Positions 1 to 7,431 of a stretch of DNA of 9,842 nucleotides are shown here, piece after piece. The notes below the pieces were generated by a model, which had not been told where the DNA came from, made no database searches, and was given only the letters and a program-made list of their open reading frames with translations. Made by a program: the position numbers and the translations under genes. The stretch's first letter is position 1. Every line of letters begins with the position of its first letter. This DNA comes from JBNGDW01 sp049975325 (GTDB lineage: Bacteria; Cloacimonadota; Cloacimonadia; JGIOTU-2; JBNGDW01). The stretch lies in NCBI GenBank assembly GCA_049975325.1, contig JBNGDW010000062.1, forward strand, positions 1 through 9,842, in the 5' to 3' direction.

Positions 1-595
1 CTACATCACCGCGAACCCTGAACTTACCCCTGCTGAAATCAATATCGTTCCGTTCATACTGCAGATCGGCGAACCGACCAAGCAGATGATTTCGCTCAAT
101 ATAATCACCAACTTTTACAGAAACCATGCTCGCCTGATAATCCTCCGGCGACCCCAGCCCGCATATACAAGATACCGATGAAACAATTATCGCGTCATTC
201 CTCGTAGAAAGACTCGTCGTCGTCGATAGCCTCAGCCTATCCAGGTCCGCATTCCTGCTGGCATCTTTTTCAATATAAATATCCCGTTGAGGTATATAAG
301 CTTCCGGCTGGTAATAATCATAATAACTTACAAAATATTCAACCGCATTATGGGGGAAAAGCTGCCGTAGTTCTCCATAAAGTTGAGCAGCGAGGGTTTT
401 GTTGTGCGAAAGTATAAGGGTGGGCTTATTTACATTTCTAATTACATTTGCAATGGTAAAGGTCTTACCGGAACCGGTCACTCCCAGTAAGGTCTGGAAT
501 CTCTTGCCAGAAAGGATGCCTTCGGTAAGTTCGTCTATTGCTCCGGGTTGGTCCCCTTTCGGCTTATAGCCAGATACTAATTCAAATCTGTCCAT
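1..595 (-). CDS. uvrB: UvrB, excinuclease ABC subunit B (N-terminal part, runs off the window)
   Basis: UvrB is the damage-verifying helicase-like subunit of UvrABC nucleotide excision repair; it receives lesions from UvrA and then recruits UvrC. I translated 198 residues from the ATG at 593-595, beginning [20 protein letters not shown]. The Walker A motif GVTGSGKT is at residues 38-45. The beta-hairpin region that clamps the damaged strand follows, with Y91, Y92, Y94 and Y95 in [16 protein letters not shown]. Further on, [14 protein letters not shown] and FRVRGDV match the family, although Cys145 stands where Tyr is usual. The family is normally about 660-680 residues, so roughly the first 30% is here and the rest lies beyond base 1. 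A GGGA stretch a few bases upstream is a modest ribosome binding site. The gene is divergent from the tRNA and gap. Confidence 0.97.
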   Translation of the reverse strand, partial: MDRFELVSGYKPKGDQPGAIDELTEGILSGKRFQTLLGVTGSGKTFTIANVIRNVNKPTLILSHNKTLAAQLYGELRQLFPHNAVEYFVSYYDYYQPEAYIPQRDIYIEKDASRNADLDRLRLSTTTSLSTRNDAIIVSSVSCICGLGSPEDYQASMVSVKVGDYIERNHLLGRFADLQYERNDIDFSRGKFRVRGDV

Positions 596-630
596 TTTTC
601 CCAAACTTAAAATTTTTAATAGTCATTTTA

Positions 631-659
631 AATATAGGGCATATATTACTTATTGCCAA
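631..659 (-). promoter_or_regulatory. Probable sigma70-type promoter of uvrB
   Basis: Read on the minus strand, a -35 box TTGGCA (654-659) and a -10 box TATATT (631-636) are separated by exactly 17 bp. Transcription would start near 624 and give a leader of about 30 nt before the uvrB ATG. I see no obvious LexA-type operator in the overlap. Confidence 0.65.
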
Positions 660-674
660 AAAATTTACCAAAAC

Positions 675-702
675 TTGACAGCTATAAAAGTTCTCTTAAA
701 AA
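675..702 (+). promoter_or_regulatory. Possible promoter for the tRNA (and perhaps gap)
   Basis: A perfect TTGACA -35 box lies at 675-680. The best -10 candidate, TAAAAA at 697-702 with a 16-bp spacer, is poor. The start would fall about 20 nt before the tRNA. No terminator is visible between the tRNA and gap, so the transcript could continue into gap. The -35 box is the only strong element, so this remains tentative. Confidence 0.35.
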
Positions 703-728
703 GTTTTCTTATTAAGAAGGCAGATTTA

Positions 729-804
729 GGGCCCATAGCTCATCTGGTAGAGCTCCCGGCTCATAACCGGGCGGTGAGAGGTTCGAGTCCTCTTGGGCCC
801 ACCA
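729..804 (+). tRNA. tRNA with CAT anticodon, probably tRNA-Ile2 (lysidine type), alternatively elongator tRNA-Met
   Basis: The full cloverleaf can be drawn by eye. The acceptor arm is GGGCCCA with TGGGCCC, the D stem is GCTC/GAGC, and the anticodon stem is CCCGG/CCGGG around loop CTCATAA. The T stem is AGAGG/CCTCT with loop TTCGAGT, the discriminator is A, and CCA is encoded at 802-804. Base pair 1-72 is G-C, so this is not the initiator tRNA, which typically has an unpaired C1-A72. C4-G69, U12-A23, C29-G41 and A73 match known isoleucine identity elements, and the acceptor stem resembles tRNA-Ile. I therefore favour Ile2, whose C34 TilS converts to lysidine so that it reads AUA. Position 15 is U and position 48 is G, the reverse of the usual R15-Y48 Levitt pair. 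Confidence 0.95.
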
Positions 805-853
805 TAATTCTTTCGAGACACTACAAGAACTGAATAAAAAAATGATGCTTTAG

Positions 854-1940
<1,087 letters not shown>

Positions 1941-1944
<4 letters not shown>

Positions 1945-1959
1945 GGCGAAACGGCGATT
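1941..1959 (+). repeat. Left terminal arm of cassette 1
   Basis: The 19-nt sequence GTTAGGCGAAACGGCGATT is complementary to 4686-4704 at 17 of 19 positions. The two mismatches are at positions 10 and 11 (AA, opposite CA). This arm would rejoin its partner in a circularised cassette 1. Confidence 0.75.
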
Positions 1960-1982
1960 AATTAAAGGATGATAATATAAAA

Positions 1983-3326
1983 ATGATGCAAGCACAAAGG
2001 AAATCATCACAGGAAATTTTACATTTATTCGATGAAAAAGGAATAGACAATGGTTGGTCCTTTGATGGATTTAAACCATCAGATACAGGAAAGTGGACAC
2101 ATTGTTATCATCGTTATCCCGCAAAATTTATTCCTCAATTGGTTGAAAGGTTAGTTGAGGAATATATATCTCATGAAGAGGCTCATGTAAACGACCCATT
2201 TATGGGATGTGGAACTACCATTGTGACTGCCATTTCTCGTGGGTTTAAAGCAAGCGGGACTGACATTAATAAAATTGCCTATCTCGTCACAAAGGTAAAA
2301 TCAACACCGATAGAACCAAAATACCTCAATAAAAAAATTGAACAACTTCTATTCAAATTGAAATCTCTGAACAGCTCGCAAAAAACACTATTTAATACTA
2401 AGATTGAACCGTTAATTCCTCAAAAACATCTTGAGAGAATCAATTATTGGTTCACAGAAGAAAATAAAAATGAACTCGGAAAAATATTGAGAGTCATTTA
2501 TAACGAGGAGAATGAGACTATCAGAGATTTCTTCCTCGTTGCCTTCAGTCATATTTTAAAAAATTGTTCTATATGGCTTCAAGGAAGCACTAAGCCAACA
2601 AGGGATTTAAAAAAGAATCCTGCCAAGCCTTATAATGCTTTAAGGAAGCATTTAAAGAAAATGCAAAGAGGAAATGATAATTTTTATCAAGTTGTCCCAC
2701 AAAAAGTTAAAGAGAATCTGAAAGAATATCTGAACATAAAATCTCAGGATGCCAAAACGCAACCTGTCGCTGATAATAGCGTAGATTTAATTGTTAGTTC
2801 TAGTCCGTATGTTACGAGTTATGAATATGCTGATTTACATCAACTTTCTACCATCTGGTTAGATTTTGCAGAGGACTTAACTGTATACAAAAAGGAATTT
2901 ATAGGTTCTGCTTACAAACATTGTAATAATAAAGAGTTAAAAAGTAGTATAGGACAAAATATCGTTAACAAGATGCAGGGAAAGAGTAAGAAAATGGCAA
3001 AGGAGATCGAAACTTTTTTCATTGATATGCAAGAGGTATTTTCTGAAAGTCATCGCATCTTAAAAAAAGGTGGACGGTGTTGTTATGTAATAGGGGACAC
3101 CATGTTAAAAGGAGTGGATATTTTGAATGCAGAAGTGTTTGCAGAAAGTTTGCAGTATTCAGGATTTATTATTGATAGAATCATTAAGAGAGAAATCCCG
3201 GTGAAAATTTTACCACAGAAACGGGACTTGAAAACAGGAAGGTTTGCTAATAATAGCGATGCAAATTCTGAAGCCTACCCTGTGGAATATATTGTAATAG
3301 GGTTAAAGGAGGAGCGAACATTATGA
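1983..3326 (+). CDS. DNA methyltransferase of a type II R-M system (amino-methylating, SPPY-like)
   Basis: This 447-residue protein probably transfers a methyl group from SAM to an exocyclic amino group of C or A in DNA, protecting the host from the endonuclease encoded next. Motif X-like HRYPAKFIPQLVERL lies at 43-57. The SAM-binding motif I, DPFMGCGTT, is at 71-79, and TDIN at 93-96 is the likely acidic motif II. The catalytic motif IV is SSPYVTSYEYADLHQLS at 273-289. SPPY-type motifs are typical of N4-cytosine enzymes, so N4-methylcytosine is a reasonable but unproven guess. The long stretch 110-260 between motifs I and IV may hold the target-recognition domain. The stop codon overlaps the endonuclease start (ATGA). 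The ribosome binding site is weak: AAAGGA lies 13 nt before the first ATG, and a second ATG follows directly. Confidence 0.88.
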   Translation: MMQAQRKSSQEILHLFDEKGIDNGWSFDGFKPSDTGKWTHCYHRYPAKFIPQLVERLVEEYISHEEAHVNDPFMGCGTTIVTAISRGFKASGTDINKIAYLVTKVKSTPIEPKYLNKKIEQLLFKLKSLNSSQKTLFNTKIEPLIPQKHLERINYWFTEENKNELGKILRVIYNEENETIRDFFLVAFSHILKNCSIWLQGSTKPTRDLKKNPAKPYNALRKHLKKMQRGNDNFYQVVPQKVKENLKEYLNIKSQDAKTQPVADNSVDLIVSSSPYVTSYEYADLHQLSTIWLDFAEDLTVYKKEFIGSAYKHCNNKELKSSIGQNIVNKMQGKSKKMAKEIETFFIDMQEVFSESHRILKKGGRCCYVIGDTMLKGVDILNAEVFAESLQYSGFIIDRIIKREIPVKILPQKRDLKTGRFANNSDANSEAYPVEYIVIGLKEERTL

Positions 3327-4009
3327 AATTTGAAGATCTGAAAAATCTATATCTTAAAAAGAGAGAGCAGTTAGGGGCCGAGACATACAAATATATATCA
3401 AAATTATTAAAAGAAGCGAAGGAGATTCACAAAGGGGATTGGTTAAAACATCCTACCCCAAATGGAGACCACGAACAAAGTTGGAGGGCTTTTAAAGGAA
3501 AAAATTTGGAAAAGTTGGTCCAATATATTATCACTGATGAAGTTGAAGATCTTGGATTGAAAGTTGTTAATGGTAATAAATTGGAAAGAACTACAAAACT
3601 ATCCAAAGAATTAAGCCAAGTAAAAAGGAATTTAGCCATAGACTATGGGGAATTTGGATTACATTTACCAGATGTTGATATCATTATCTACAATCCTCAA
3701 AATTATAAAGTCTTGGCTGTCATTTCAAGTAAAGCTACTTTACGAGAACGGATTGCTCAGACTGGTTACTGGAAACTTAAACTTGTTCAAGATGAAGCAA
3801 CAAAACACATTAAAGTTTATTTCATTACGCCAGATGAAGATGGAACACTCACTTATAAGAAACCGACTAAAAAGGGTAGAGCAATTGTGGAAGTAGATTT
3901 AGATGGCAGTTATATCTTAACTGAAGAGAAGATTGAGGAAAGCAACAAGGTGAAATTGTTTGAACATTTTATAGAAGATTTAAAGAGGTTGTTAAAAAAT
4001 GAAGATTAA
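3323..4009 (+). CDS. Probable type II restriction endonuclease (PD-(D/E)XK fold, SxK variant)
   Basis: This 228-residue protein sits between two DNA methyltransferases and overlaps both. A helix with Glu63 (FKGKNLEKLVQYII, 57-70) is followed by LPDVDIIIY (115-123) with Asp117, then VISSKATLRERIAQTGYWK (133-151) with Lys137. This reads as E...PD...SxK, a PD-(D/E)XK nuclease core in which Ser135 replaces the usual acidic residue. The same substitution is known in CCGG-cutting enzymes such as Cfr10I and NgoMIV, where a downstream Glu takes over; Glu142 is a candidate here. The pattern reminds me of the BsaWI-like family, but I cannot confirm the family or the site by eye. A strong AAGGAGG (3306-3312) inside the upstream gene, 10 nt before the ATG, serves the start, and the ATGA overlap suggests translational coupling. 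Confidence 0.75.
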   Translation: MKFEDLKNLYLKKREQLGAETYKYISKLLKEAKEIHKGDWLKHPTPNGDHEQSWRAFKGKNLEKLVQYIITDEVEDLGLKVVNGNKLERTTKLSKELSQVKRNLAIDYGEFGLHLPDVDIIIYNPQNYKVLAVISSKATLRERIAQTGYWKLKLVQDEATKHIKVYFITPDEDGTLTYKKPTKKGRAIVEVDLDGSYILTEEKIEESNKVKLFEHFIEDLKRLLKNED

Positions 4010-4685
4010 AAAACCTCCATTCGAGACGACAACATTATGGGACTTTCCAACCCAAAATTATGGGGATAACCCCCATGGTAACAATAAATATTCTGGGGTT
4101 ACACCTGCATTTATTATCTGGAATCTTATCCAAAGATATACAAAAGAAGGTGATTTAGTAATTGATCCAATGTGTGGAAGTGGAACAACTATAGATGTTT
4201 GTAAAGAAGAAAATAGAAATGTTATGGGTTTTGATATAGTTCCTTACAGAGCAGATATAAAACAAGCTGATGCCAGAAAATTGCCTTTAGACAATGAAAT
4301 GGCAGACTTTGTTTTTATTGATTCTCCTTATTCAGACAACATAAAATACAATGACCATCCAGATAATATTGGCAACATCTCTTGTGAAGAACCTATATTT
4401 TTTGAAAAGTTGGAAGGAGTCGTAAAGGAAGCGCATCGGATTTTAAAGCCAGAGAAATATATAGCTTGGCTTATTGGTGACCAAGCAAAAAAGAAAAAGT
4501 TTGTACCTGTTGGATTTAAAATGTACTCTATGCTTGAGAAGTATTTTAAGCCTGTTGATATTATTTGTGTAACAAGGCATAACCAAACATCAAATACATC
4601 AATTTGGCATGCAAGAGCAAGAAAATATAATTTTTATCTAAGAGGATTTAAGTATCTGATAATAATGCAGAAGATAAATAAATGA
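3999..4685 (+). CDS. Second DNA methyltransferase of the R-M system
   Basis: This 228-residue protein is the second modification enzyme of the operon. TTLWDFPTQNYG (11-22) and TPAFIIWNLI (35-44) precede SAM-binding motif I, DPMCGSGTT, at 56-64. FDIVPYRADI follows at 78-87, and catalytic motif IV DSPY is at 108-111, a variant of DPPY/SPPY. It belongs with the N4/N6 DNA methylases (PF01555-like). It starts inside the endonuclease gene with an 11-bp overlap, so all three genes are one transcription unit. Two methyltransferases with one endonuclease often mean an asymmetric or only partly palindromic recognition site, with one enzyme per strand; this is inference. The AT-rich sequence matches the two genes before it. 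The gene ends just before the cassette arm at 4686. Confidence 0.87.
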   Translation: MKIKKPPFETTTLWDFPTQNYGDNPHGNNKYSGVTPAFIIWNLIQRYTKEGDLVIDPMCGSGTTIDVCKEENRNVMGFDIVPYRADIKQADARKLPLDNEMADFVFIDSPYSDNIKYNDHPDNIGNISCEEPIFFEKLEGVVKEAHRILKPEKYIAWLIGDQAKKKKFVPVGFKMYSMLEKYFKPVDIICVTRHNQTSNTSIWHARARKYNFYLRGFKYLIIMQKINK

Positions 4686-4704
4686 AATCGCCGCATCGCC
4701 TAAC
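4686..4704 (+). repeat. Right terminal arm of cassette 1
   Basis: The 19-nt sequence AATCGCCGCATCGCCTAAC is the reverse complement of the cassette 1 start (1941-1959) except for CA at its 9th and 10th bases. It ends in the R''-type box GCCTAAC. By contrast, it does not pair beyond TAAC/GTTA with the GTTATAC that closes its own attC site in the array, as expected if those bases came from the next cassette. Confidence 0.75.
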
Positions 4705-4791
4705 ACAGCATATACGCGGCGGGCTTCGCCCTTGCCCTTCGGGACATTGCTCCCTCCGGTCGCAACGTCGTATATGCTGATTCCGTTATAC
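4698..4791 (+). repeat. attC-like recombination site A (end of cassette 1)
   Basis: The site runs from GCCTAAC (RYYYAAC consensus) to GTTATAC. Inside, CAGCATATACG pairs perfectly with CGTATATGCTG. One base separates R'' from L'' and five (ATTCC) separate L' from R', giving the asymmetric stem typical of attC. The apical part folds further: GGGC-TTC-GCCC, CCC-TTC-GGG, and GACATTGC against GCAACGTC with one mismatch. It closely matches site B (6350-6441) through nearly the whole length. The structure may also act as a transcription barrier between cassettes. Confidence 0.75.
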
Positions 4792-4803
4792 AAAATCACC
4801 ATC
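4785..4803 (+). repeat. Left terminal arm of cassette 2
   Basis: GTTATACAAAATCACCATC begins with the GTTA junction and has AA at positions 10-11 like the other three cassette starts. Its predicted partner (ending TTGTATAAC) is absent from the window, which agrees with cassette 2 having lost its 3' end. Confidence 0.55.
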
Positions 4804-5132
4804 TAAGGAGAGATACAATGAAAGAATGGGAAAACCACATAAATGATAGCAAAGAAAGATGGGAAAAGAATGCAGGATTTTGGGACGACTATATGGGGGA
4901 TGACAGTAATTCATTTCATAGAGAAATAGTCAAGCCTGATACAGAAAAACTATTATCTATAAAGAAAGATGACTTAGTTCTGGACACTGCTTGTGGAAAT
5001 GGCAATTTTTCAAAGAGGCTTGCAGAATTAGGAGCAAGTGTTGTTGCCTTTGATTATAGTTCTAAAATGATAAAGCGAGCTAAAAGACGTTGCGATGAAT
5101 ATAAAGATAGAATTAGTTTTTCAGTATTAGAT

Positions 5133-5223
5133 GCAACTGGATATAGAGGAATATATACGCGCCATACTGTCCATATACCCAAACTTGTAGGATATCCGCA
5201 ATATTGCGGATATACCGGAGTTA
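5133..5223 (+). repeat. 91-bp direct repeat, copy 2 (interrupts the cassette 2 methyltransferase)
   Basis: It is identical to 1854-1944 with no mismatch over 91 bp. It begins exactly on a codon boundary of the methyltransferase (codon 106) and ends at GTTA, where cassette 3 starts (GTTATGT). Flanking bases differ from copy 1 on both sides. Perfect identity suggests a recent duplication or ongoing gene conversion. Recombination between the copies would remove 3,279 bp, including the whole R-M operon. Confidence 0.92.
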
Positions 5224-5238
5224 TGTGCAATTGTGGGC
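5220..5238 (+). repeat. Left terminal arm of cassette 3
   Basis: GTTATGTGCAATTGTGGGC is complementary to 6338-6356 at 17 of 19 positions. The only mismatches are positions 10-11 (AA opposite CA), exactly as in cassette 1. Confidence 0.75.
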
Positions 5239-5279
5239 AGTGATTTGAAGACATCGAAAAATTAGAAAGGAGAAAAACA

Positions 5280-5948
5280 ATGCAGAATATAAAAATATTG
5301 GAAGACTATTTTAGAGCAAGATATTTATTTTTCAAATGGCGTTACAGTTTAGCTCTTGTAAACAAGATTGCTTTGGCATTGGGGATGGCCTGTGTAACTG
5401 GACTTTTAGCCCAAATAAAAATCTCTCTTCCCTGGACTCCGGTACCAATCACCGGTCAAACTTTTGCCGTATTATTGGCTGGAGTCCTTCTTGGCAGACG
5501 GTGGGGAGGAATAAGCCAGGCAATATATGTAGTAATGGGTGTGGTTGGTGTTCCCTGGTTTGCGGGCTTGAGCGGGGGTTATAGCGCTCTCATTGGTCCC
5601 AGCGGAGGATATATAATTGGTTTTATCTTAGCTGCCTTGTTTCTCGGCCATTTCACTGACAAATATATTAGAGCAAGGAGTTTTCTTTGCATGTTTGCCC
5701 TTATGCTATTTGCCAATTTTGTCCTGATACATGTGCCGGGGTTATTACAGTTAGGACTATGGTTTCACATAGCCAAAGGCACTGGATTAACTCTTTGGAA
5801 GCTACTCTGGATGGGAACTATCCCATTCATTATTGGGGACATAACTAAAATTGTGGCAGCCGCAGCATTGACCAAAGCCATTACCCCTAAAGAAGCTTAC
5901 AATGGTGAAGTGGATGCTGAGAAGGCAAAGAAATGGCGAATATTTTGA
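5280..5948 (+). CDS. bioY: BioY, biotin transporter substrate-binding membrane protein
   Basis: BioY is the S-component that binds biotin in the membrane; with an ECF energising module (BioMN) or alone it imports biotin. The 222 residues contain the family signatures PVPITGQTFAVLLAG (54-68), GPSGGYIIGF (106-115) and a late GDITKI (186-191), among about six hydrophobic membrane segments. The usual length is about 180-200; the extra length is a charged N-terminal segment (MQNIKILEDYFRARYLFFKW) and a charged tail. An AAAGGAG box lies 7-8 nt before the ATG. No ECF ATPase or T-component genes are nearby, so it would use a shared module or work alone. It is the first gene of cassette 3 and overlaps the DUF1284 gene by 16 bp. 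I see no BirA operator in the 40-nt leader. Confidence 0.93.
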   Translation: MQNIKILEDYFRARYLFFKWRYSLALVNKIALALGMACVTGLLAQIKISLPWTPVPITGQTFAVLLAGVLLGRRWGGISQAIYVVMGVVGVPWFAGLSGGYSALIGPSGGYIIGFILAALFLGHFTDKYIRARSFLCMFALMLFANFVLIHVPGLLQLGLWFHIAKGTGLTLWKLLWMGTIPFIIGDITKIVAAAALTKAITPKEAYNGEVDAEKAKKWRIF

Positions 5949-6334
5949 AAATTCGAGCTCACCACCTCTTATGCATACAAGGTTTTCAAGGGTATGGTTA
6001 TAGTGAAGATTTCGTAAAGAATATGATTGAAATTATCGAGAATATAGATTCGAACCCTGAAGCACAAATAATTACTGAATGTGATGTTATGTGTTCTTGT
6101 TGCCCTTACAATGTAGAAGGGGTATGTCAAAAAAAGCCTGATTCTGCTCAAAAGGTTAAAGATATGGATATGCGAATTTTGAGAAAGTTAAATTTGAAAG
6201 ATGGGACAAGAGGTAGAATCAAAGATTTTCTTTCCCTTGCAAATACAAAGATCAGAAATAGTTTTGATGTTCATATATGTGGCGAGTGTGATTGGAAAGA
6301 GAAATGCCTTTGGTTTATTTCACAAGACCAGTAA
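5933..6334 (+). CDS. DUF1284 family cysteine-rich protein
   Basis: This 133-residue protein starts with IRAHHLLCIQGFQGYGYSEDF (about 7-27), the hallmark of DUF1284, whose function is unknown. Two cysteine clusters follow: C50, C54, C56, C57 and C65 in the middle, then C116, C119 and C125 near the C-terminus. With His10, His11 and Cys14 these could bind zinc or an iron-sulfur cluster; that is inference. There is no signal peptide or membrane segment, so it is probably cytoplasmic. It overlaps bioY by 16 bp and was carried into the cassette with it, which hints at a link with biotin uptake or use; biotin synthase and other radical-SAM enzymes are iron-sulfur proteins, but no direct evidence ties them. 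The ribosome binding site (GAGAAGG) lies inside bioY. Confidence 0.85.
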   Translation: MANILKIRAHHLLCIQGFQGYGYSEDFVKNMIEIIENIDSNPEAQIITECDVMCSCCPYNVEGVCQKKPDSAQKVKDMDMRILRKLNLKDGTRGRIKDFLSLANTKIRNSFDVHICGECDWKEKCLWFISQDQ

Positions 6335-6337
6335 GAT

Positions 6338-6356
6338 GCCCACAACAGCACATAAC
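6338..6356 (+). repeat. Right terminal arm of cassette 3
   Basis: GCCCACAACAGCACATAAC is the reverse complement of the cassette 3 start (5220-5238) except for CA at its 9th and 10th bases. It lies right after the DUF1284 stop codon and ends in TAAC at the start of attC-like site B. Confidence 0.75.
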
Positions 6357-6441
6357 ACAGCATATACGCTTCGGCTTCGCCTTGCCCTTTGGGACATTGC
6401 TCCCTTCGGTCGCAACGTCGGATATGCTGGGAACGTTAGCC
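6350..6441 (+). repeat. attC-like recombination site B (end of cassette 3)
   Basis: The site runs from ACATAAC to GTTAGCC and closely matches site A. CAGCATATACG pairs with CGGATATGCTG (one mismatch), with a 1-nt spacer on the left and GGAAC on the right. The apical region GGGACATTGCTCCC-TTCGG and GCAACGTC is shared with site A. Compensating and loop changes between A and B indicate two diverged members of one site family rather than a recent duplication. Confidence 0.75.
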
Positions 6442-6453
6442 GAAATCGAATTA
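6435..6453 (+). repeat. Left terminal arm of cassette 4
   Basis: GTTAGCCGAAATCGAATTA begins with the GTTA junction and has AA at positions 10-11. Bases 6445-6457 can pair with 6491-6503 at 12 of 13 positions, so a possible remnant of the matching right arm, or simply an RNA hairpin around the small ORF start, lies close by. Confidence 0.5.
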
Positions 6454-6469
6454 ATGGAGGTGGATTGAT

Positions 6470-6532
6470 ATGAAGAAAGAAGCACAGCACCCAATAATTC
6501 GATGCGTAAGGCAACAGGTTACTACACCTTAA
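6470..6532 (+). CDS. Small ORF (20 aa) in cassette 4 remnant
   Basis: ATG at 6470 opens a 20-codon frame, MKKEAQHPIIRCVRQQVTTP, ending in TAA at 6530-6532. A near-perfect ribosome binding site (GGAGGTG) lies about 7-8 nt upstream, and the spacing from the cassette junction (about 34 nt) is like that of the other cassette genes. The stop overlaps the stop codon of the convergent DUF58 gene. The likeliest reading is the N-terminus of a longer cassette gene cut off at the array's right border. A genuine micro-peptide is possible. I recognise no family. Confidence 0.4.
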   Translation: MKKEAQHPIIRCVRQQVTTP

Positions 6533-7419
6533 ACTAACTTCTGCCGCTTTATCAAATAGGCAAAAAGAGCTTTATCATAGGGGGTTAAAGTATTTATTGA
6601 TACATAATCAATAAAAGCATTGCGACATCGAGCAGAAAAATACTTTTTCATCTCTTCCATTTTTTGGAGATATATCTTCTTGATCTCCCACGGCTGTGTT
6701 ATTATCTCTTCCCCTGTTTCCATATCTACAAAACGAGTCTTTTTATTATATCTGAAAGCCAATTCCTGTTCGTCCAGAAGGTGAAAAACAATAACCTCAT
6801 GCTTTTGATGACGAAAATGCTGCAACCCCATCATAATCTTGTTCGGATCATCTAATAAATCTGAAATAAGAATTATCAGCCCTCGCTTTTTGATCCTTTC
6901 AGCAAGATTGTGCAGGACCTCCGCGGTATTTGTCGTAGAAGTTGGTTCAAGCTGCGATAACTCATTAAATATGATGTTAAGATGGGATCTGGTTGAACGA
7001 GGAGGGATGTAGGTATGAATATGATCCGAAAAGGGGAGCAGCCCAACCCCATCCTGCTGTCGAATCATTAAATAGGAAAGAGCAGAAGCAAGCATCTTTG
7101 CATATTCAAGTTTACTTATTTTGTGAGATGTGAAACCCATTGATTTGCTACTGTCAATTAAAATATACGCCTTAAGATTTGTCTCTTCCTCAAACTTCTT
7201 AATAAAGTAACGATCGGATTTCCCAAATACTTTCCAATCAATATATTTTATCGTGTCTCCTGGTAGATACTCGCGATGCTCCAAAAATTCCACACTAAAG
7301 CCATGATAGGGGGACTTATGAAGGCCGGTAATAAATCCTTCGACAATAAGCCGAGCACGCATCTCAAAATTCTCTAATTTGGCTGCAACCTCTGGATCAA
7401 GATATTGTTTATTATTCAC
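6529..7419 (-). CDS. DUF58 family protein with VWA-like fold
   Basis: This 296-residue protein is a DUF58 member, a group usually found with a MoxR AAA+ ATPase and VWA membrane proteins (Bat systems) and thought to help assemble or mature protein complexes; the exact role is unknown. The DUF58 signature GFSVEFLEHREYLPGDTIKYIDWKV lies around 40-64. The metal-site motif DxSxS is DSSKS at 89-93 (Asp89, Ser91, Ser93). No membrane segment is evident, so it is probably cytoplasmic. The start is GTG at 7417-7419, supported by GGAG with a 6-nt spacer that lies just after the upstream stop. It follows the VWA gene by 12 bp in the same operon and converges on the cassette array, whose last ORF overlaps its stop codon. 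Confidence 0.9.
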   Translation of the reverse strand: MNNKQYLDPEVAAKLENFEMRARLIVEGFITGLHKSPYHGFSVEFLEHREYLPGDTIKYIDWKVFGKSDRYFIKKFEEETNLKAYILIDSSKSMGFTSHKISKLEYAKMLASALSYLMIRQQDGVGLLPFSDHIHTYIPPRSTRSHLNIIFNELSQLEPTSTTNTAEVLHNLAERIKKRGLIILISDLLDDPNKIMMGLQHFRHQKHEVIVFHLLDEQELAFRYNKKTRFVDMETGEEIITQPWEIKKIYLQKMEEMKKYFSARCRNAFIDYVSINTLTPYDKALFAYLIKRQKLV

Positions 7420-7431
7420 TTGAAACTCCGT

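Larger units (their letters stand above)
4818..5243 (+). pseudogene. Truncated class I SAM-dependent methyltransferase (cassette 2), fused to the 91-bp repeat
   Basis: The reading frame gives 141 residues, but only about the first 105 belong to a methyltransferase. WEKNAGFWDDYMGDDSNSFH (15-34) is a typical lead-in. Motif I, VLDTACGNGNF, lies at 54-64, motif II AFDYSS at 77-82 with Asp79, and the start of motif III, ISFSVLDA, at 99-106. From codon 106 the sequence is the 91-bp repeat, translated as an unrelated tail ending GVMCNCGQ. The family normally continues for another 100 or more residues with the substrate-binding strands, so this product should be inactive. It resembles small-molecule methyltransferases of the UbiE type rather than DNA methylases. 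A good ribosome binding site (AAGGAGA) precedes the ATG, so a short SAM-binding fragment could still be made. Confidence 0.85.

Noticed and set aside
683..688. TATAAA as the -10 box for the TTGACA at 675
   Set aside because: It begins only 2 bp after the -35 box, far too close for a promoter.
729..804. Initiator tRNA-fMet
   Set aside because: The 1-72 position is a G-C pair rather than a mismatch, and the anticodon stem lacks the three consecutive G-C pairs in initiator orientation.
1983..4685. BREX, DISARM or type I R-M components
   Set aside because: No helicase, PglZ, specificity or translocase subunit is present; the three genes fit a compact type II system.
6201..6473. Plus-strand frame running from DUF1284 through attC-like site B
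   Set aside because: It is out of frame with DUF1284 in its first part and then translates the structured recombination site; no start signal supports it.
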